Shown: positions 51,018-63,169, numbered from the stretch's first letter. The stretch: DNA of 64,000 bases from Chaetoderma sp. LZ-2023a (GCA_034401795.1 CM067369.1:135021365-135085364); one strand, 5' to 3'. Made by a program: numbers and translations. The notes: generated by a model from the sequence alone, not told the origin.

Positions 51018-51359
51018 GTTTGCTTTAACGCGTGGACAGTACAATAAATCACCGTCAAAAAGAAGGTTATGAGAGCTGTACGCCTGTGGTAGCTAAGTCC
51101 GCGGCACGTGCTTTTCGTGCACTCGGAGTTAAACTAAGCCTGTCAACGGGCGTAGTTGCGCTGGCGTAAATACGGACGTTGTTGCGCCGGCGTAGCTCAT
51201 GTCTGTCTCTGATTTTTACGCCTGCTTTCTGCACTCGGGCACTGGCCTGCTTGAAACAACATGGCGAGCACACCTGGCAACACAAAGGACTCGCTATTTT
51301 CATTCTATGGACTTAGCCTGGGACAAGCCCGATCAACCATGACTATAGAAACTTGCCTT

Positions 51360-51443
51360 CAGTTTCAGTTTTCTTTTATTCACTCAGGCCATTACAAAAT
51401 GGCATGTGAGGCAAATAAAGTATGGTACATTTGTGGCGGTAGA

Positions 51444-51533
<90 letters not shown>

Positions 51534-52775
51534 GTGCTGTTGTTTTTGCTGTCGTCGTCGTCGTCGTTGTTTTTGTTCTGCTTGTTTACTAATTTCTATG
51601 ATTTTGTTTGTGTCTATCTTTCTTCTTTGAGTATGGTATTAGTTTACATAATTATACAAAACAGGTTTGTTGCATATCTGGAATAATCCCTTAATTTTGT
51701 CGTCTGTATACTTTCTTGTATAATAATCGGGAATAAATTTCTGTCGTTCGGTTTCAAATTGTGCGCATTCGAAAAGAAAATGAATTTCATCTTCTAAGAC
51801 ATTGCAGAGTTCGCAGACTAGCTCGCTTTTCTCAATTCCCACCTATCGCTTGGCCTCTATTGCTAAATAATGATTTAGAGTTCGAAGATGGCAGAGTATT
51901 AGGGCTTCTCTGTTCTGTATATTTTTACGGTATGGTTCGAATTTAAAGTCTTGTTTCATCAGTGTATAAAATGTTAACCTGTTCGAGCTGTTGATATCGT
52001 ATCTCCAGTTGTCTATAAATTTGTTCTCTAAAATGTTTTTATTTGTCGAACAACGTGTTTATGGTTTATATGGTCTAGATTAAAAAGGTTGCCTTGTCCA
52101 GTTGTGTTGAGGATTGTCTTGACATTATTAATCCATTTGATCTTTACATTATATTTTTCTATATATTCCAACGCACAAAAATATAGAAATGATGCCAGCT
52201 TGCTATAGCCGGAGTTCACCAAACTGGCCCGATATCGGATTATATTAGGGGCCTACATTGAATTATAATTTTCAGGGGGAATTTGCCAAGCTCAGCGTAA
52301 ATCATTGAATTTGGTGTGCTTTGCTTTAATTTTAACAAAACTTTATAATATTTTGTTTGACACTTTTCAAACAGGTCTACATTTTCGAAGCCCCATACTT
52401 CTGATGCATACAGTAATACAGGTTGGATCATTGAGTCAAATAGTATACATTGAAGGTCAGTGGGGATATTAAACTGTTTAATTCTTTGTATTAATACAAA
52501 CATAGCTTTTGTTCCCTGTTTTAGATTACGTTTCCTGCATGCAAAGAAGTATCCATTGTACTTCAATAGAACGCCAAGAAAAATATATTCATCTACTATT
52601 TCTATTTCCTGTGCCCCTAGTTGAAAGCGTGGCTGATTCTTTTTCTTACGTTTTGAAAAGTTTATTATTTTAGTTTTGTTACGGATCACCTTTAATTTAT
52701 TAATTTGGCAATAGTAGTGGAAAGTATTTAATGCTTTCTGCAAAGATTCCGGTGAATCTGCCATAAGGAGAGTCT
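51360..52775 (-). pseudogene. LINE pol C-terminal third, 5'-truncated
   Basis: Coding runs from about 52775 to 51639 on the minus strand. It begins just after where the RT catalytic box would be (LLMADSPESLQKALNTFHYY), then has the thumb (FLGVLLKYNGYFFACR, VLLYASEVWGFENVDLF) and ends with a zinc-like motif CELCNVLEDEIHFLFECAQF. Small breaks occur near 52225 and 51845. The 3' UTR carries an ATT tract (51444-51533) and a GAATAAAAGAAAACTG end at about 51360. Truncation right behind the catalytic motif is the usual result of incomplete reverse transcription. Confidence 0.85.
51444..51533. repeat. (ATT)n microsatellite in LINE 3' UTR
   Basis: About 90 bp of pure ATT repeat, lying within the 3' UTR of the minus-strand LINE remnant. 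Confidence 0.95.
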
Positions 52776-53168
52776 AGATACTATGGATGATCATACCAGC
52801 CACACTTGCTCAATTATAATTCTAGCCAATCACCACTCAGTCAGCCGGAGTTCCACGAGAGACGTGTCATGGCTTGCTGAGATCATTGTGCTTATGGCTT
52901 TTAACCAGATCAGTTATTTGTTAACAAAATGCCTATTAATCTAAAAAATTAGCATTTTCTGTTATTAATTTGTGATATATAATAAGATAGTGATAACAAG
53001 TTGTGAAAGTTGTTAATTAAAGTCAAAAGCTTTAAGTGTTTTGTGTAATTGGATGTGTTTTAGAGTAAATTAAGCTTTAGCACATGCCTGATAGACAAGA
53101 ACTAGCTGCCATTTTAGATACAGAGCAGGAGTCTAGAGTGATTTGAATTAGGGACTCGTACCTTTTAT
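52776..53168. other. Intergenic, no feature recognised
   Basis: AT-rich sequence without element ends or coding match. Confidence 0.5.
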
Positions 53169-53675
53169 TAAAGGTGCATATTCACACCAAAATGCTGGAA
53201 AATAAAATTGTTGAAATTATATACTTTTAGAGGCGTAAATTGTGCGGCTCAATGTAATGAAACGAACTAAATCTTAACATGTGATGATTTCATTCCCTAT
53301 AATAAATTTCGTAGGTTTAGTTGTGCATTTGAATTAGGGGCTCGTGCATCTAATTCAATTTGACGACTTAAAAAATTATATTAATATATACGTAATGAAA
53401 TCATTATATGCTAAGATTTATTTCTGTTTCTTTACATCTAGACACACAATTTAAGCCTCTAAAAGTATATACTTTTAACAATTTTATTTTGAACCATTCT
53501 GCTGTGTATATGCACATTTAAATATCTCAACTTAAAAAAATTGTATTAATTTCTACGTAATGACATTATCATATGTTAATAATTGTGTCGTTTCGCTGCA
53601 TCTATAGTCGCACAATTTAAGCCTCTAAAAGTCTACAATTTTAAAATGCGTTTTAGTGTGAATATGCACCTTTAA
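53169..53675. mobile_element. Family G MITEs, two joined copies
   Basis: TTAAAGGTGCATATTCACAC opens at about 53168, an inner end (GTGTATATGCACATTTAA) lies at about 53503-53520, and the final end is GTGTGAATATGCACCTTTAA. The interior segments ATTTAAGCCTCTAAAAGT occur twice. This indicates one copy and a shortened second copy back to back. Confidence 0.7.
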
Positions 53676-53933
53676 TAATTAAATATTATGTATAATTTTT
53701 ACCTAAAACCACCCACCACGTGCAGCACTTTCACATTCTTTGCAGCAGCAGCAAATCACAGCTTAAACCTGTCACATCGTTTTTAGCAGTTGTAACATTT
53801 ACCATGAGGAACCAACGACAGTCTGCATTTGATGTGAACATTCTTCAGCACAGAACGACAATTAAGCCACTACTCATGGAACACATCCAGTCCCGCAATA
53901 CTGAGGTAGGATAAGTTTTCAAGCAGAGCTGGA

Positions 53934-54555
53934 TTAAGTCCGCTTGTGTCAACAGCGCATTAAAGCCCTCAAAATTCTATTTAATTCAATTAACCATTTA
54001 ATTGCCAATACTTTTCAAGGAAATTTTGATTTTTGCAGCCAAAAATAGTATTTTTGAAAATTTATGACGAAAATTTACGAAAATAGCTTTCTGTTGTCCT
54101 TCAGATGTACATTCATCAAAAGTGTAATAGTCAAGAAAATTTAAATTTCTGCTTAGCCAGTCTCCAATTGCAGAACAAGAAGAGTATTATTTTTTGAAAA
54201 TTTACCACCGGTAATTTTTCAAAAATATTCTTCTCTTAGCCTGCAAATGAACATATCTCAAGATCACTGCAGAGGTAATTTTTGACCAACTTGACCATTA
54301 AAGGGTTAAGTTGACACAAGAGCGTTTAAGGCAAGGACTAATGGCATAGCCCCGAAAAATAAGGGGCCCTGAATCAAAACAATTTTCACCTTTACTGTCA
54401 TGATATATGCAGGCCTAACCTGTTGAATATTTTGAAACCAATTTGACTGAAAGTTAGCGCTGCCTTAGGCAGCAACAGCTTTCTGTCAAATTCCTTTCAA
54501 AATCATCAACATCATTTTGACATCTACGTAATTAACGAATGTATACTATTTGGGG
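53934..54555. mobile_element. Family H MITE with nested families A and B
   Basis: The left end CAGAGCTGGATTAAGTCCGC matches the start of the copy at 27703. GCCCCGAAAAATA and GTCATGATATATGC also agree between them. A family A copy (53988-54310, ending GACCATTAAAGGGTTAA) and a family B core (54420-54515, AATATTTTGAAACCAATTTG) are nested. The right end is lost at the AGT tract. Confidence 0.7.

Positions 54556-54641
<86 letters not shown>
54556..54641. repeat. (AGT)n microsatellite
   Basis: About 86 bp of pure AGT. Family H at 27.7 kb has a shorter AGT tract at the same place, so the tract is part of that element and has expanded here. Confidence 0.95.
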
Positions 54642-57271
54642 TTTAGCCATTCCCTCCTTGAACCATACGATTCTAAAATTTTCTTGGAGTTAGGTAACCC
54701 ATTTGTTGCTCGCGGGGTAGTGTCAGGCCGTTCCGGTGTCTGATGTCGACTCGCCGCGCCGCAAGTGCACGACGAATGATGACGCTGGTTAGCTCCCGGT
54801 CTCGGGGTGACTGATCCTGCACGATACTGCCCTACGGGTAACAAAGACCGGCTCCTAAAGCCGGTGGAACCCAATCATTCCGGTGGGGCCGTGCGACCAT
54901 CGTCGCGAACATTAAACACAACAGTCTCTCCAAAATTTGCGTCACCAGTATGCCTGTCCATAGCAATTTCGTGATCTATGGACTTACAAGATTTGATTTG
55001 GTGACCTAATTAAAATAAGTCTATACAATAGTTTTACCTAAACAGACCGTCAAGTATGCTAGATAAAAATAATGAGCATACGAAAACACAAGACATACAG
55101 AGAGCCTGATGAACTTTTAAACGTGGGGCTCCCAGAGGTACCACACAGACTCGTAGGTCCGCAGAGGTATCCCCGCAAGGGAGGCTCCCATACACGAGAC
55201 TTAACTAATTAACTTAATACAAGCTATTATACCTCTAAGCTGAAAGGAAAGAAAATTATCTTTGTAGTGACGGAAAATCATCTGCCTCACGCGGGCACTA
55301 CTCCTAGTGCTAGTTTGGGTGAGGAGTATTATCCTCGCGTGGACCGTCGTCACTGAATCCTTGCGAGAGGCAAGTGCCTCGCGCGGGCCTCCATCACGGG
55401 AACATGTCGCCACTGCTTAAAGCGGGAAAAGAGTAGTAGTCAAAAGGGGCCTACTCTAAAATCTAACCAAAATGCTGTAAAGAAAAGACCATTCCTAGTG
55501 ATATTATGACTATAAGGATGCGTGTTGTTTTACGTGAAGACGGGACGAACGATTCCCGAAGGATTCCCACGTCACCGTCTTATGTAATTCTCAGTATGCT
55601 GAATTAGTAGTTGCCGCTTTTATTTATGCGGGCCTTCTTCTATGCCTAACCTAATATTTAGTTTTTAGAGACAAGAATTATTTTAGGCCGCAAATGGCTG
55701 GCGTCTACCTAGCTTTTAGATACGACTGTCATTGAGAACAGATGCCCTAAGACATCAATACTGAAGACAGCGTGCATACATGTTACTTAGTTAGATCTCC
55801 CAACTGGAGAAGAATCCGGACATCTCGCTCTGTAACCACATACAACGTCACAGGACATTGGTTACTTTTCACAAAAGCATTTTTAGGCAACTGATCTATC
55901 GTTATTGTGGGGGTAAGAGAGACGAATACCCACTGTAAATGTCCTTCCCGTGAGGGCGTGGAAGATCTGAATATTATGCCCAGACATTGCTGCGGAACTT
56001 GGTGGGGATGCGCATCTCGCCCGCTACCAGGTCCTATGGAACTAACTTTTTAACCTGTCATTAGGTTTAAACACAAGTTTCCCAGCTATACACTGCGGTG
56101 CGGGAGGATTGTTCAGCAGATTGAAGAAAATAATAATTAAGACATGTTTTCGCAGTGCTTTCCTACTTTGGCAAAGGTGCTAACTACTGAGTATCCGAAG
56201 ATACATGGGAAATGTGTGTGACACCACACCCTGGCCATCACCGCTCGGAAACCCCAATAGTTTCCCAGGGTCGGATCAGCCCATGGTGTGGATAGGGACA
56301 TCCAAACAGTTAAGAAGCCATTTATAAGGCTTAGTGGAACATGAAGAGAGACAATAACTTAGAAATATGAGGCCCTTTAGGTATTTTGGCCAACCTTACA
56401 CAACCTTGCCGGAGTGCGGGGCTAAATTATCGCAACTACCGGAAAAGAGGCGTACACTAAGTGTTTCCTAATGAAGAAATTGTCTCTAATCATTTGAACC
56501 TATTCTATCGAGCTAAATAGAAAAGGTTTTTAGTCGGTAGCATGCCGGTCTAAACAGAGTTATAGCAAGGACAGCGACCTCAGTGAAAAATTGTTGGTGG
56601 CGGGAGAAAGTGCTGCATATATAAATGTTTGCTGCATAGTGTTGCCTACGCGCACTGCAGTCCTATATTTTCTACAAATAAACACAAAATATGAACTGAT
56701 GGCCACCGGCCATATATAAACTAACCAGAACAATCAATACAGTGTGAAATGATCAGAATAATATATCTATAGTACAGGTTAAGGAACCTACTACGGTGCG
56801 GTTAGCAAAACACCTTACAGAAAATAAGAATAACTATAAACAGATACAGAAATTATAACTAGCGGTCCTAAGACCGTTACGGTGTCTCTTAGTCATCGGG
56901 ACCATTTATACAGATACGATATAATTATCAAAAATGTAATTAACGGAATAATTAAAATGTCAAGTATAGTTACTTGAATAATCGGTAGCCATTCTTAAAC
57001 CTGGGCTATCGTTTTACTGGAATTGATACGTCACTCTTAGGTTGACGTGAGTTGATGCATTCCCTGGAAGCTGGAAAGTTCCCGCAGGCTGGTTTCCACA
57101 AACATGATTCCCGCAAGCAGCTCATGACGGGAGCGGATCGAGCTTAGGACTGTAATCACAATATGGAATGTCTAACGAGTAGTCAGCAAGAGATACAATA
57201 ACATTACTGCTGTGATGAAAGTTCCCATACACCGATGGTACGGATGGAAGTTGACAACAACCTGATCATAA
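54642..57271. other. 2.6-kb region without recognised gene
   Basis: No reading frame longer than about 80 codons and no known domain. GC content is higher than in the flanks. Small stems are visible, such as ACCGGCTCCTAAAGCCGGT (about 54848-54866), and motifs such as CCCGCAAG, TGCGGG and CGGGAG recur. It could be the long 5' UTR of the LINE that follows or the 3' end of another element read on the minus strand (ending at the CTA tract). I cannot decide between these. Confidence 0.45.
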
Positions 57272-57619
57272 GTGGGGGTTCCCCTGTTTAAGACTATATG
57301 CTCGGCCTCAACGTGGCGCAGGGGTGTAACCCACTGGGTGTCAATCCAGACATTTGGCGGGGCTAACCAGAACATTATGCACAACGCTAATGAAATGACA
57401 CTTGGAGATCGAATCAACCGAAATGGTGATCGCCCTGTGAGGCCCCAGCAGGTGCAGCGCCGGGCTCCACGCCTCGAAGGAGCCCACCCTCAGCTACTGG
57501 AGGTCCCATCAACTCGTCTTGTGGAGCCAGAGGACGAGGATGGAGAGCTACTGGCCAACCGAAAGAGAAGACCAAACCCAAAGAGAACCCCAGTATCAAC
57601 ATCATGCACTGGAATGTAG
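57272..57619 (+). pseudogene. LINE ORF1-like or leader frame, uncertain
   Basis: This frame of 115 codons becomes rich in Pro, Arg and Glu towards its end (EPEDEDGELLANRKRRPNPK) and overlaps the start of the endonuclease frame. No RNA-binding knuckle or coiled coil is visible. It may be the end of a decayed ORF1 or a chance frame in front of ORF2. Confidence 0.35.
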
Positions 57620-58545
57620 AAGGGGTTACCAACAAGAAATCAGAGCTCGAACAGTTCCTGTACAAAAACAACATTGATATCTGCTGCATCCAAGAGACAC
57701 ACCTGCAAGAAGGAAAACCATTTAAGATCAGAGGTTACCAGATTTTCCGGTATGATTGAAGAGGAAGAAAGAAAGGCGGGGTGTCCACCTTGGTCCGAAA
57801 CAGCGTGAACGCCAGCCAGATCAAAATCTTTATGGAAGAGGCAGAATATATCAAGATCAAGGTAACAACCAGCAACTCTGTGATTGACATTGTCAATTAT
57901 TACTGCCCTAATGACAAGAATCTCTCACTTGACACAATCCAAGTCCCGGACTGCCACTTCCTCATTGCGGGAGACTTTAATATCCAGTCGCAGAGCTCGG
58001 GATACAGAACACTAGATAAACGAGGAGAAGACATTGAAGCATGGTAAGATGAAAAGCACCTTTTACTTGTCAACGATCCCACAGATCAGCCTACCTTCTA
58101 CTCGTGCCGGCGGCACTCGACAACAACGCCAGACTTGGCGTTTTGTACAGAAGACATTCACAGAAACCTCAGTAGAGTGGTCGGATCACAGTTAGGAGGA
58201 AGCGACCACCGCCCAGTCCTCCTCTCTCTTTCTGGAAGTATTTCGACAAGTTCACCTCAACATCCAAGGTGGAACTACAAAAAGGCAAATTGGAGTCTGT
58301 TCGGCATTCGTTCTAATGAGCTTACCCAAAATATAGCAGTAGAAGGGAGAAACATCAACAATGCGGTCAAGGAATTTAATTCAAGTGTCCTCAAGGCTGC
58401 CACCGAAGCGATCCCTCGAGGGTTCAAGAAAAACTACCGCCCCTACTGGACAACAGAACTGCAAGCAGCACTTGATAAACTAGACAAGGCCAGAGAAGAT
58501 GCAGAGGATAATCCCTGTCATGAAAATCACTTCACGCTACAATAA
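57588..58545 (+). pseudogene. LINE endonuclease domain
   Basis: LINE endonucleases nick the target to prime reverse transcription. In one frame the usual blocks appear in order: NIMHWNVEGVTNKK, IDICCIQETHLQEG, DCHFLIAGDFNIQS, PDLAFCTEDIHR and GSDHRPVLLSL. The Asn, Glu, Asp-x-Asn and Ser-Asp-His residues are all kept. Two nonsense codons (57757-57759 and 58045-58047) interrupt it without changing frame, and a third closes it at 58543-58545. Confidence 0.85.
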
Positions 58546-58724
58546 ACTAAAGCCAGGTATCTAAAGACCAAGCCAAAAGAAGAAGCTGTAGGGAAAAGAC
58601 GGCAGGGTTTAATTTAGAGAGACACACCACAAAGCTATGGAGACTGACTAAAGCACTGAATGATGAGGGTGTCGGGGGAGAGAAGATTACTCTTGAAGAA
58701 GATGGATAAACACTGACAGGAAAG

Positions 58725-60789
58725 ATGGCTGCAGATGCCTTTGCGAAGGCATATGCAAAAGAAAGCAACATTTCTATACCACGAATGCATCAAAAAGAGG
58801 TTAGCAAAGAGCAAAAGGAAAGAACAGACACCAACACTCACGATGCAATGAAAGTTGACATTAGTTTAGCAGAACTGAAGAAGGCTATCCGCCAATTGAA
58901 GAAGAAGAAATCTCCCGGGCCAGATGGCATTACGAATGAAATGATCCAACATCTTGGTAATGCATCTCTCCACAAGTTGCTAGACATCTTTAATCTCAGA
59001 GATTCCTCAGTGCTGGAAGGAAGCCAGAATGAATCCTATTCTGAAAAAAGGGAAGAACAAGACGAAAGTGCTGAGCTACCGTCCTATCAGTCTTACAAGC
59101 TGCATATGCAAGACCATGGAGCGCATCATCAACCAGCGGTTGCAGTGGTATCTGGAGTCGGAGAACATTATAGTTTCAGAGCGGGCCGGTTTCAGAAGAT
59201 ACAGGAGCACAGAAGATCAAACAACACATCTTGCACAGGTCATAGAGGACACCTTTCAAGCCAAGAAGGTGATGCTAGCTGCCTTTATCGATCTGCAGAA
59301 TGCATTTGACAAGGTGTGGAAGGATGGCCTCCTCGTGAAGCTCTGGCGCACAGGCATTGGTGGCAACATGTTCCGATGGACCAAGTCATACCTACACAAT
59401 CGCAGAGCTAGGGTGCTGGTGGATAGACAATCTGGACAGAATGTATTGCTGAGACAAGTGGTACCACAAGGCGGAGTATTATCACCAACTCTGTTCATAC
59501 TCTTCATTAATGACATTGTAGCAGAGCTGCCCAATGGGATCCAAGCAACCCTCTATGCAGATGACCTCGTACTCTTGTGCAGCGCGGAGTACACAACGAC
59601 TGCCACGTACAGAATGCAGCTCGCCTTGGACAGAATTACAGCTTGGGCCAATCGCTGGTGTATTACCATCAACAATGAAAAATCATCAGCCATGCTATTC
59701 TTACTGTCCACCAAAACCAAGGTTGGCAATCTGACACTGGGCGGTACTCCACTCGAGTACGAGGACCAGCAGACATACCTGGGAGTCACCTATGACAGAA
59801 GATTAACATGGAAGGAGCACATCCAGAACGCAGTGGCAAAGGCCAGAAGAAAGCTAAACATCATGAGGAAGCTGCCATCAGGAAGACTTAAAAGATCAGG
59901 TTTTGTGAAAGAGACAAAAGCACTTCAAAGGAAACATCACGAAATGTTGCCAGCACAAATAGAATACCCAAACCACACCCTTGACCCTCCACCCTGGGAA
60001 AACAAACTAGAGAGCATAGCTATTCGCACCACGGTACCTCATCTCACAACCAAAGATGAACACAGTGATGTGAGCAAGAAGGCCCTGACCCTAGCCATGC
60101 TGGAAGAAATGTACCCTCAGGAGACATGGATAACGATCTACACAGATGGATCAGCCAAAGATGCAATTGGGAGCGGAGGTGCCGGACTGCACATACAGTA
60201 TCCAAACGGACAACATGAGTCAGCTGCAACACCGACAGGCAAACACTGCACAAACTACAGAGCTGAAGTCGAAGCACTGGTTCATGCAGCTAATACCATC
60301 AGCAGAACAGTAGACCCTATTGCACATATTGTCTTTTTATCTGATGCCCGCTCCGTCCTTGAGGCTATCACCAAAGGTAAGCTGCCACAACTTGAAGAAG
60401 CACTACAAACCATCAAATGCTTTCAGATAGCACTGCAGTGGATCCCCTCACACTGTGGAGTCCAAGGAAATGAGGAAGCAGACAAGATGGCAAAGGTGGG
60501 TGAAGAAGAGAATCAGACAGAAAACATGGTTACCCATACAGAGATGAAGACTATCATCATGTCACTCTATAGAACACCTCAATCAGAAAATGCCTACCAT
60601 CATCTCTCGAGGCCAGAGCAAGTGACCATTTTTCGTCTCAGAACTGGACACAACAGACTAAACCAACACATGTACAGGCGGTTCCACCTTACGACATCGC
60701 CCGCTTGTCCTTGTGGAGAAGCAGAACAGACCACAGAGCACATACTTCAATGTTGCAGTACGTATCAGCTGCTGAGAGAAGAGATCTAG
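58725..60789 (+). pseudogene. LINE RT fused by deletion to RNase H
   Basis: The RT fingers (KKKSPGPDGITNEMI) lie in the first frame and after a shift near 59000 the palm follows: LSYRPISLTSCICKTMER, AAFIDLQNAFDKVWK, QGGVLSPTLFILFIND and the catalytic YADD at 59554-59565. At about 59880 KLNIMRKL joins GRLKRSGFVKETKALQR, which normally lies well downstream, so roughly 130-170 residues are missing by deletion. RNase H retains its acidic residues (YTDGSAKD, YRAEVEAL, LSDARS, GNEEADKMAK). The end has CPCGEAEQTTEHILQC. From 59029 to 60789 the fused frame is open for 586 codons. Confidence 0.88.
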
Positions 60790-61997
60790 CCTTTGTCAAC
60801 CTCTTTTCTTGAACAGCTGTATGGGCCTGTGGAAGAACTGCAGAACGGCTCTCCAAGTGTGATACCAGCGATCGAAAAGAAGAAAAAGATAAGCGGGGGT
60901 TGTTAAATGCGGATGAAGATACATAACTAAGCTTAACAGTGCGGGGTACATCAACCAGCTCTGAAGACGTACCGGGCAAAGTTTACTTGCTGCGGTCGAA
61001 AAGTTTAGATAAACCTGCACGACAACAGTGCGGGGACGGTTAAATAACCACTTTTTGGCCTGGCCGGCAGATCCGGTGAGTCATCCACCAAAGAACACCG
61101 CTGCCTCTACATCTGTAGATTCACATTTTCAGGCCGGGAAAGGCCTCACCGCAAGTTCCTGTTCCGAATTAGTTCTTGATATATTTGTGAACAATATCTA
61201 AAAAGTTCCAATAATGCTCCCGCAGGCAACGGGAGTTACACAATTGCTTTAGTGCGGTGGGTTGGATTACTGCTGGCTACGGGAGAGAAACCTACAGAAA
61301 GTGAAGTGATCTGCATAATGCCTATCGTGCTGATCGTAGCTGACACAGGTCCAACCTATTCGGCCCCTGGCCGAGGATGCTCTCGAGCTCTGGATCTCGT
61401 CTCCTGTTATACTACTCGTGACGTCACAGGCGCAGGCTCCAACAAATCATCGGTCGAGCAACAGCCAATCAGCGCGTAGCTAATAATAATGCAGTCGAAT
61501 GAAGATAATCAAAAGTGGGGTTCCGTGAATAACATGGCTTACAGATTTGGAAAGCCCGTCGAATTCTGGTCTTGATTCGGCGGGAACATGTGACTATAAA
61601 GGATTACATTGTACCGTCTCGGTACACTAAAAGCGCCATCCTATCTTGGTCGTAAACTACGCGCTCTGTCAAAAATAGCATTTAAGCGTGCGCATGCCCA
61701 CTATGCGCTTTAACGAACTTAGTCGTTTTTATAACGTGATCTCTCTCATAGGCTCATATACGCTTATGGCTCTACTCAGGGGGGCGTGTTCAGGGAACGA
61801 ATCCAGAACGGGCGGCGCGTACCCATCTTGGCTGGGACGGCCGCTACCCGTCCGGTCGATCCGAACTACACCTTTATCCTTTGAACAATGCGACTGGTAT
61901 ATTCATTCCACCAGCCCCACCCCATCCCACCCATACAGAATTCAAGGAGCCGACAATTAGTTAATGTTTATGCTAGACATAACTGAGAAATTAATTT
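60790..61997. other. LINE 3' region and upstream flank of second ODC gene
   Basis: To about 61020 the sequence continues the LINE pol end and 3' UTR with stops. From there to 61997 no gene or element was recognised. This interval could hold the promoter, 5' UTR and N-terminal exon of the second ODC gene, but I could not identify them. Confidence 0.4.
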
Positions 61998-62260
61998 CTA
62001 AATATGCCCCGCCTATTTCTAGCTAAGCTCCGCCGACTTTTTATGTGCGTTGGAATCACTTTATATACTTTGAATCATGAATTCCCAGAATCCCAATTCC
62101 AAGGTAACACCCACGAATAAGCAGTTGAATATATTGAAACTAATTTGACTGGGCGCTGTTGCTGTTTATGGCAAATTAGTTTCAAAATATTCAACACAAT
62201 GTGTATTAAATTGTAACTTCATCAACGACATACAATTCGTACACTTGACGGTCTATACTT
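61998..62260. mobile_element. Family B element next to ODC exon
   Basis: TTCTAGCTAAGCTCCGCCGA, TTGAATATATTGAAACTAAT with the inverse AATTAGTTTCAAAATATTCA, and CATACAATTCGTACACTTGA match family B. The TGACGTCA half is missing. It ends about 30 bp before the acceptor of the exon at 62289. Confidence 0.7.
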
Positions 62261-62288
62261 ACCTCCCACGTTGTTCTTCTCTTGTCAG

Positions 62289-62385
62289 GAAGCCGACGAT
62301 GCGTTCTTCTTGGCAGACTTGGGTGAAATCATTCAAAGAGTTAATCTATGGAAGAAAGTCCTTCCTCGAGTGGAACCTTTCTATG
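62289..62385 (+). CDS. Second ODC-like gene, exon before the PLP lysine
   Basis: The exon codes EADDAFFLADLGEIIQ and LWKKVLPRVEPFY, matching mammalian ODC residues from about 34 to 68. ADLG and PRVxPFY are diagnostic. The acceptor is CTTGTCAG and the donor GTAAGG. It leaves one base (G) to complete the Ala codon of the next exon. The equivalent exon of the first gene is not in the window. Confidence 0.9.
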
Positions 62386-62774
62386 GTAAGGTAATTGTTG
62401 CGTTAACTCATATTCTATTACCATGGCAACTGATTAGCTTGTGTCGTCTCTGTATATATTCATACGGTTGTGGGTCGGGGTAATGTGGTGGGTCTGGTTA
62501 TAGGCTAAAACCTGGATTTCGACAGAAGAGCAGATCCTGATAATTTTCATTTAGCTCGTGATTCTGATAAACAATTCTCTGTGAACATAGTCGCTATTGC
62601 AACATTTCCTGTGATTGGTTTCGCAATATAGGCCTACAACAATTTAACTGTCTTCTCTGAATTCGAATTTCCGTTATACCAAGGTTGAAATGGCTGAGTC
62701 ATGGCATACGCTAGCCCAGCATGACTATTTACCTATCATCTACAATAGAGAAATACAATTTGTCAGTTAGATAT

Positions 62775-63125
62775 ATAACGTCAAAATCAAATACGTCACA
62801 GGTAGGCTGACGGCACAATTAAAATACGCCATGAATGTCCGTCAGGAACTCTTAATAGTCCGTCATGTGTACGAATTGGATGTCTTTGCTACGTAATAAC
62901 CATTCTGTTGAATATCTTGAAACTAATTTGACTGGGCGTTGTTGTTGCAGCACCAAGTCAACTTAGTTTCAAAATATTCAACCACCGACCTGTGTAATTA
63001 GGCCCCTACATTAAAATTTACATTCTGGGAACTCATGTCTACAAAGTTTCAAATCGATTCCAACACCCGTAAAAAGATGCCCAGGGCTTAGCTGGAAATG
63101 GGCGAGTCATAGGTAGAAATGGACC
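62775..63125. mobile_element. Family B foldback element in ODC2 intron
   Basis: AACGTCAAAATCAAATACGT, then the foldback ATCTTGAAACTAATTTGACT with inverse AACTTAGTTTCAAAATATTC, then CATTCTGGGAACTCATG and GGCTTAGCTGGAAATGGGC. This is the same order as 12793-13213, though diverged. Confidence 0.65.
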
Positions 63126-63169
63126 CCGACATTATCTGTATATCAGTGATATTTATACCGACAGTGATT

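Larger units (their letters stand above)
47018..51245 (-). mobile_element. PIF/Harbinger-type DNA transposon remnant with LINE insertions
   Basis: Near the left end + strand GGTGCAGAAAGCTGGCGTA (about 47021-47039) matches, in inverted orientation, AGTGCAGAAAGCAGGCGTA at about 51217-51236 (17 of 19). Both sides carry GC-rich subterminal repeats with TACGCC and GGCGTA. Inside, next to the right end, is a Myb/SANT-like gene remnant of the kind PIF/Harbinger elements carry beside their DDE nuclease. No nuclease was found, and most of the interior is occupied by LINE sequence inserted later. No target duplication could be confirmed. Confidence 0.55.
57272..60789 (+). mobile_element. LINE with endonuclease, RT and RNase H, inactivated
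   Basis: Domains run in order: short ORF1-like frame (57272-57619), apurinic-type endonuclease (about 57590-58545), RT (58725-59890) and RNase H plus C-terminal zinc motif (60100-60789). An RNase H after the RT is found in the I/R1/Tad/LOA/Ingi group of LINEs. Defects are stops at 57757-57759 and 58045-58047, a broken stretch 58546-58724, a frameshift near 59000, and an internal deletion near 59880 that removes most of the thumb-to-RNase H linker. It has inserted between the Harbinger/LINE cluster and the second ODC gene. Confidence 0.9.

Noticed and set aside
51261..51686. 141-codon frame with a long Ile run (and a Leu-run frame)
   Set aside because: It arises from the ATT microsatellite in the 3' UTR of a minus-strand LINE.
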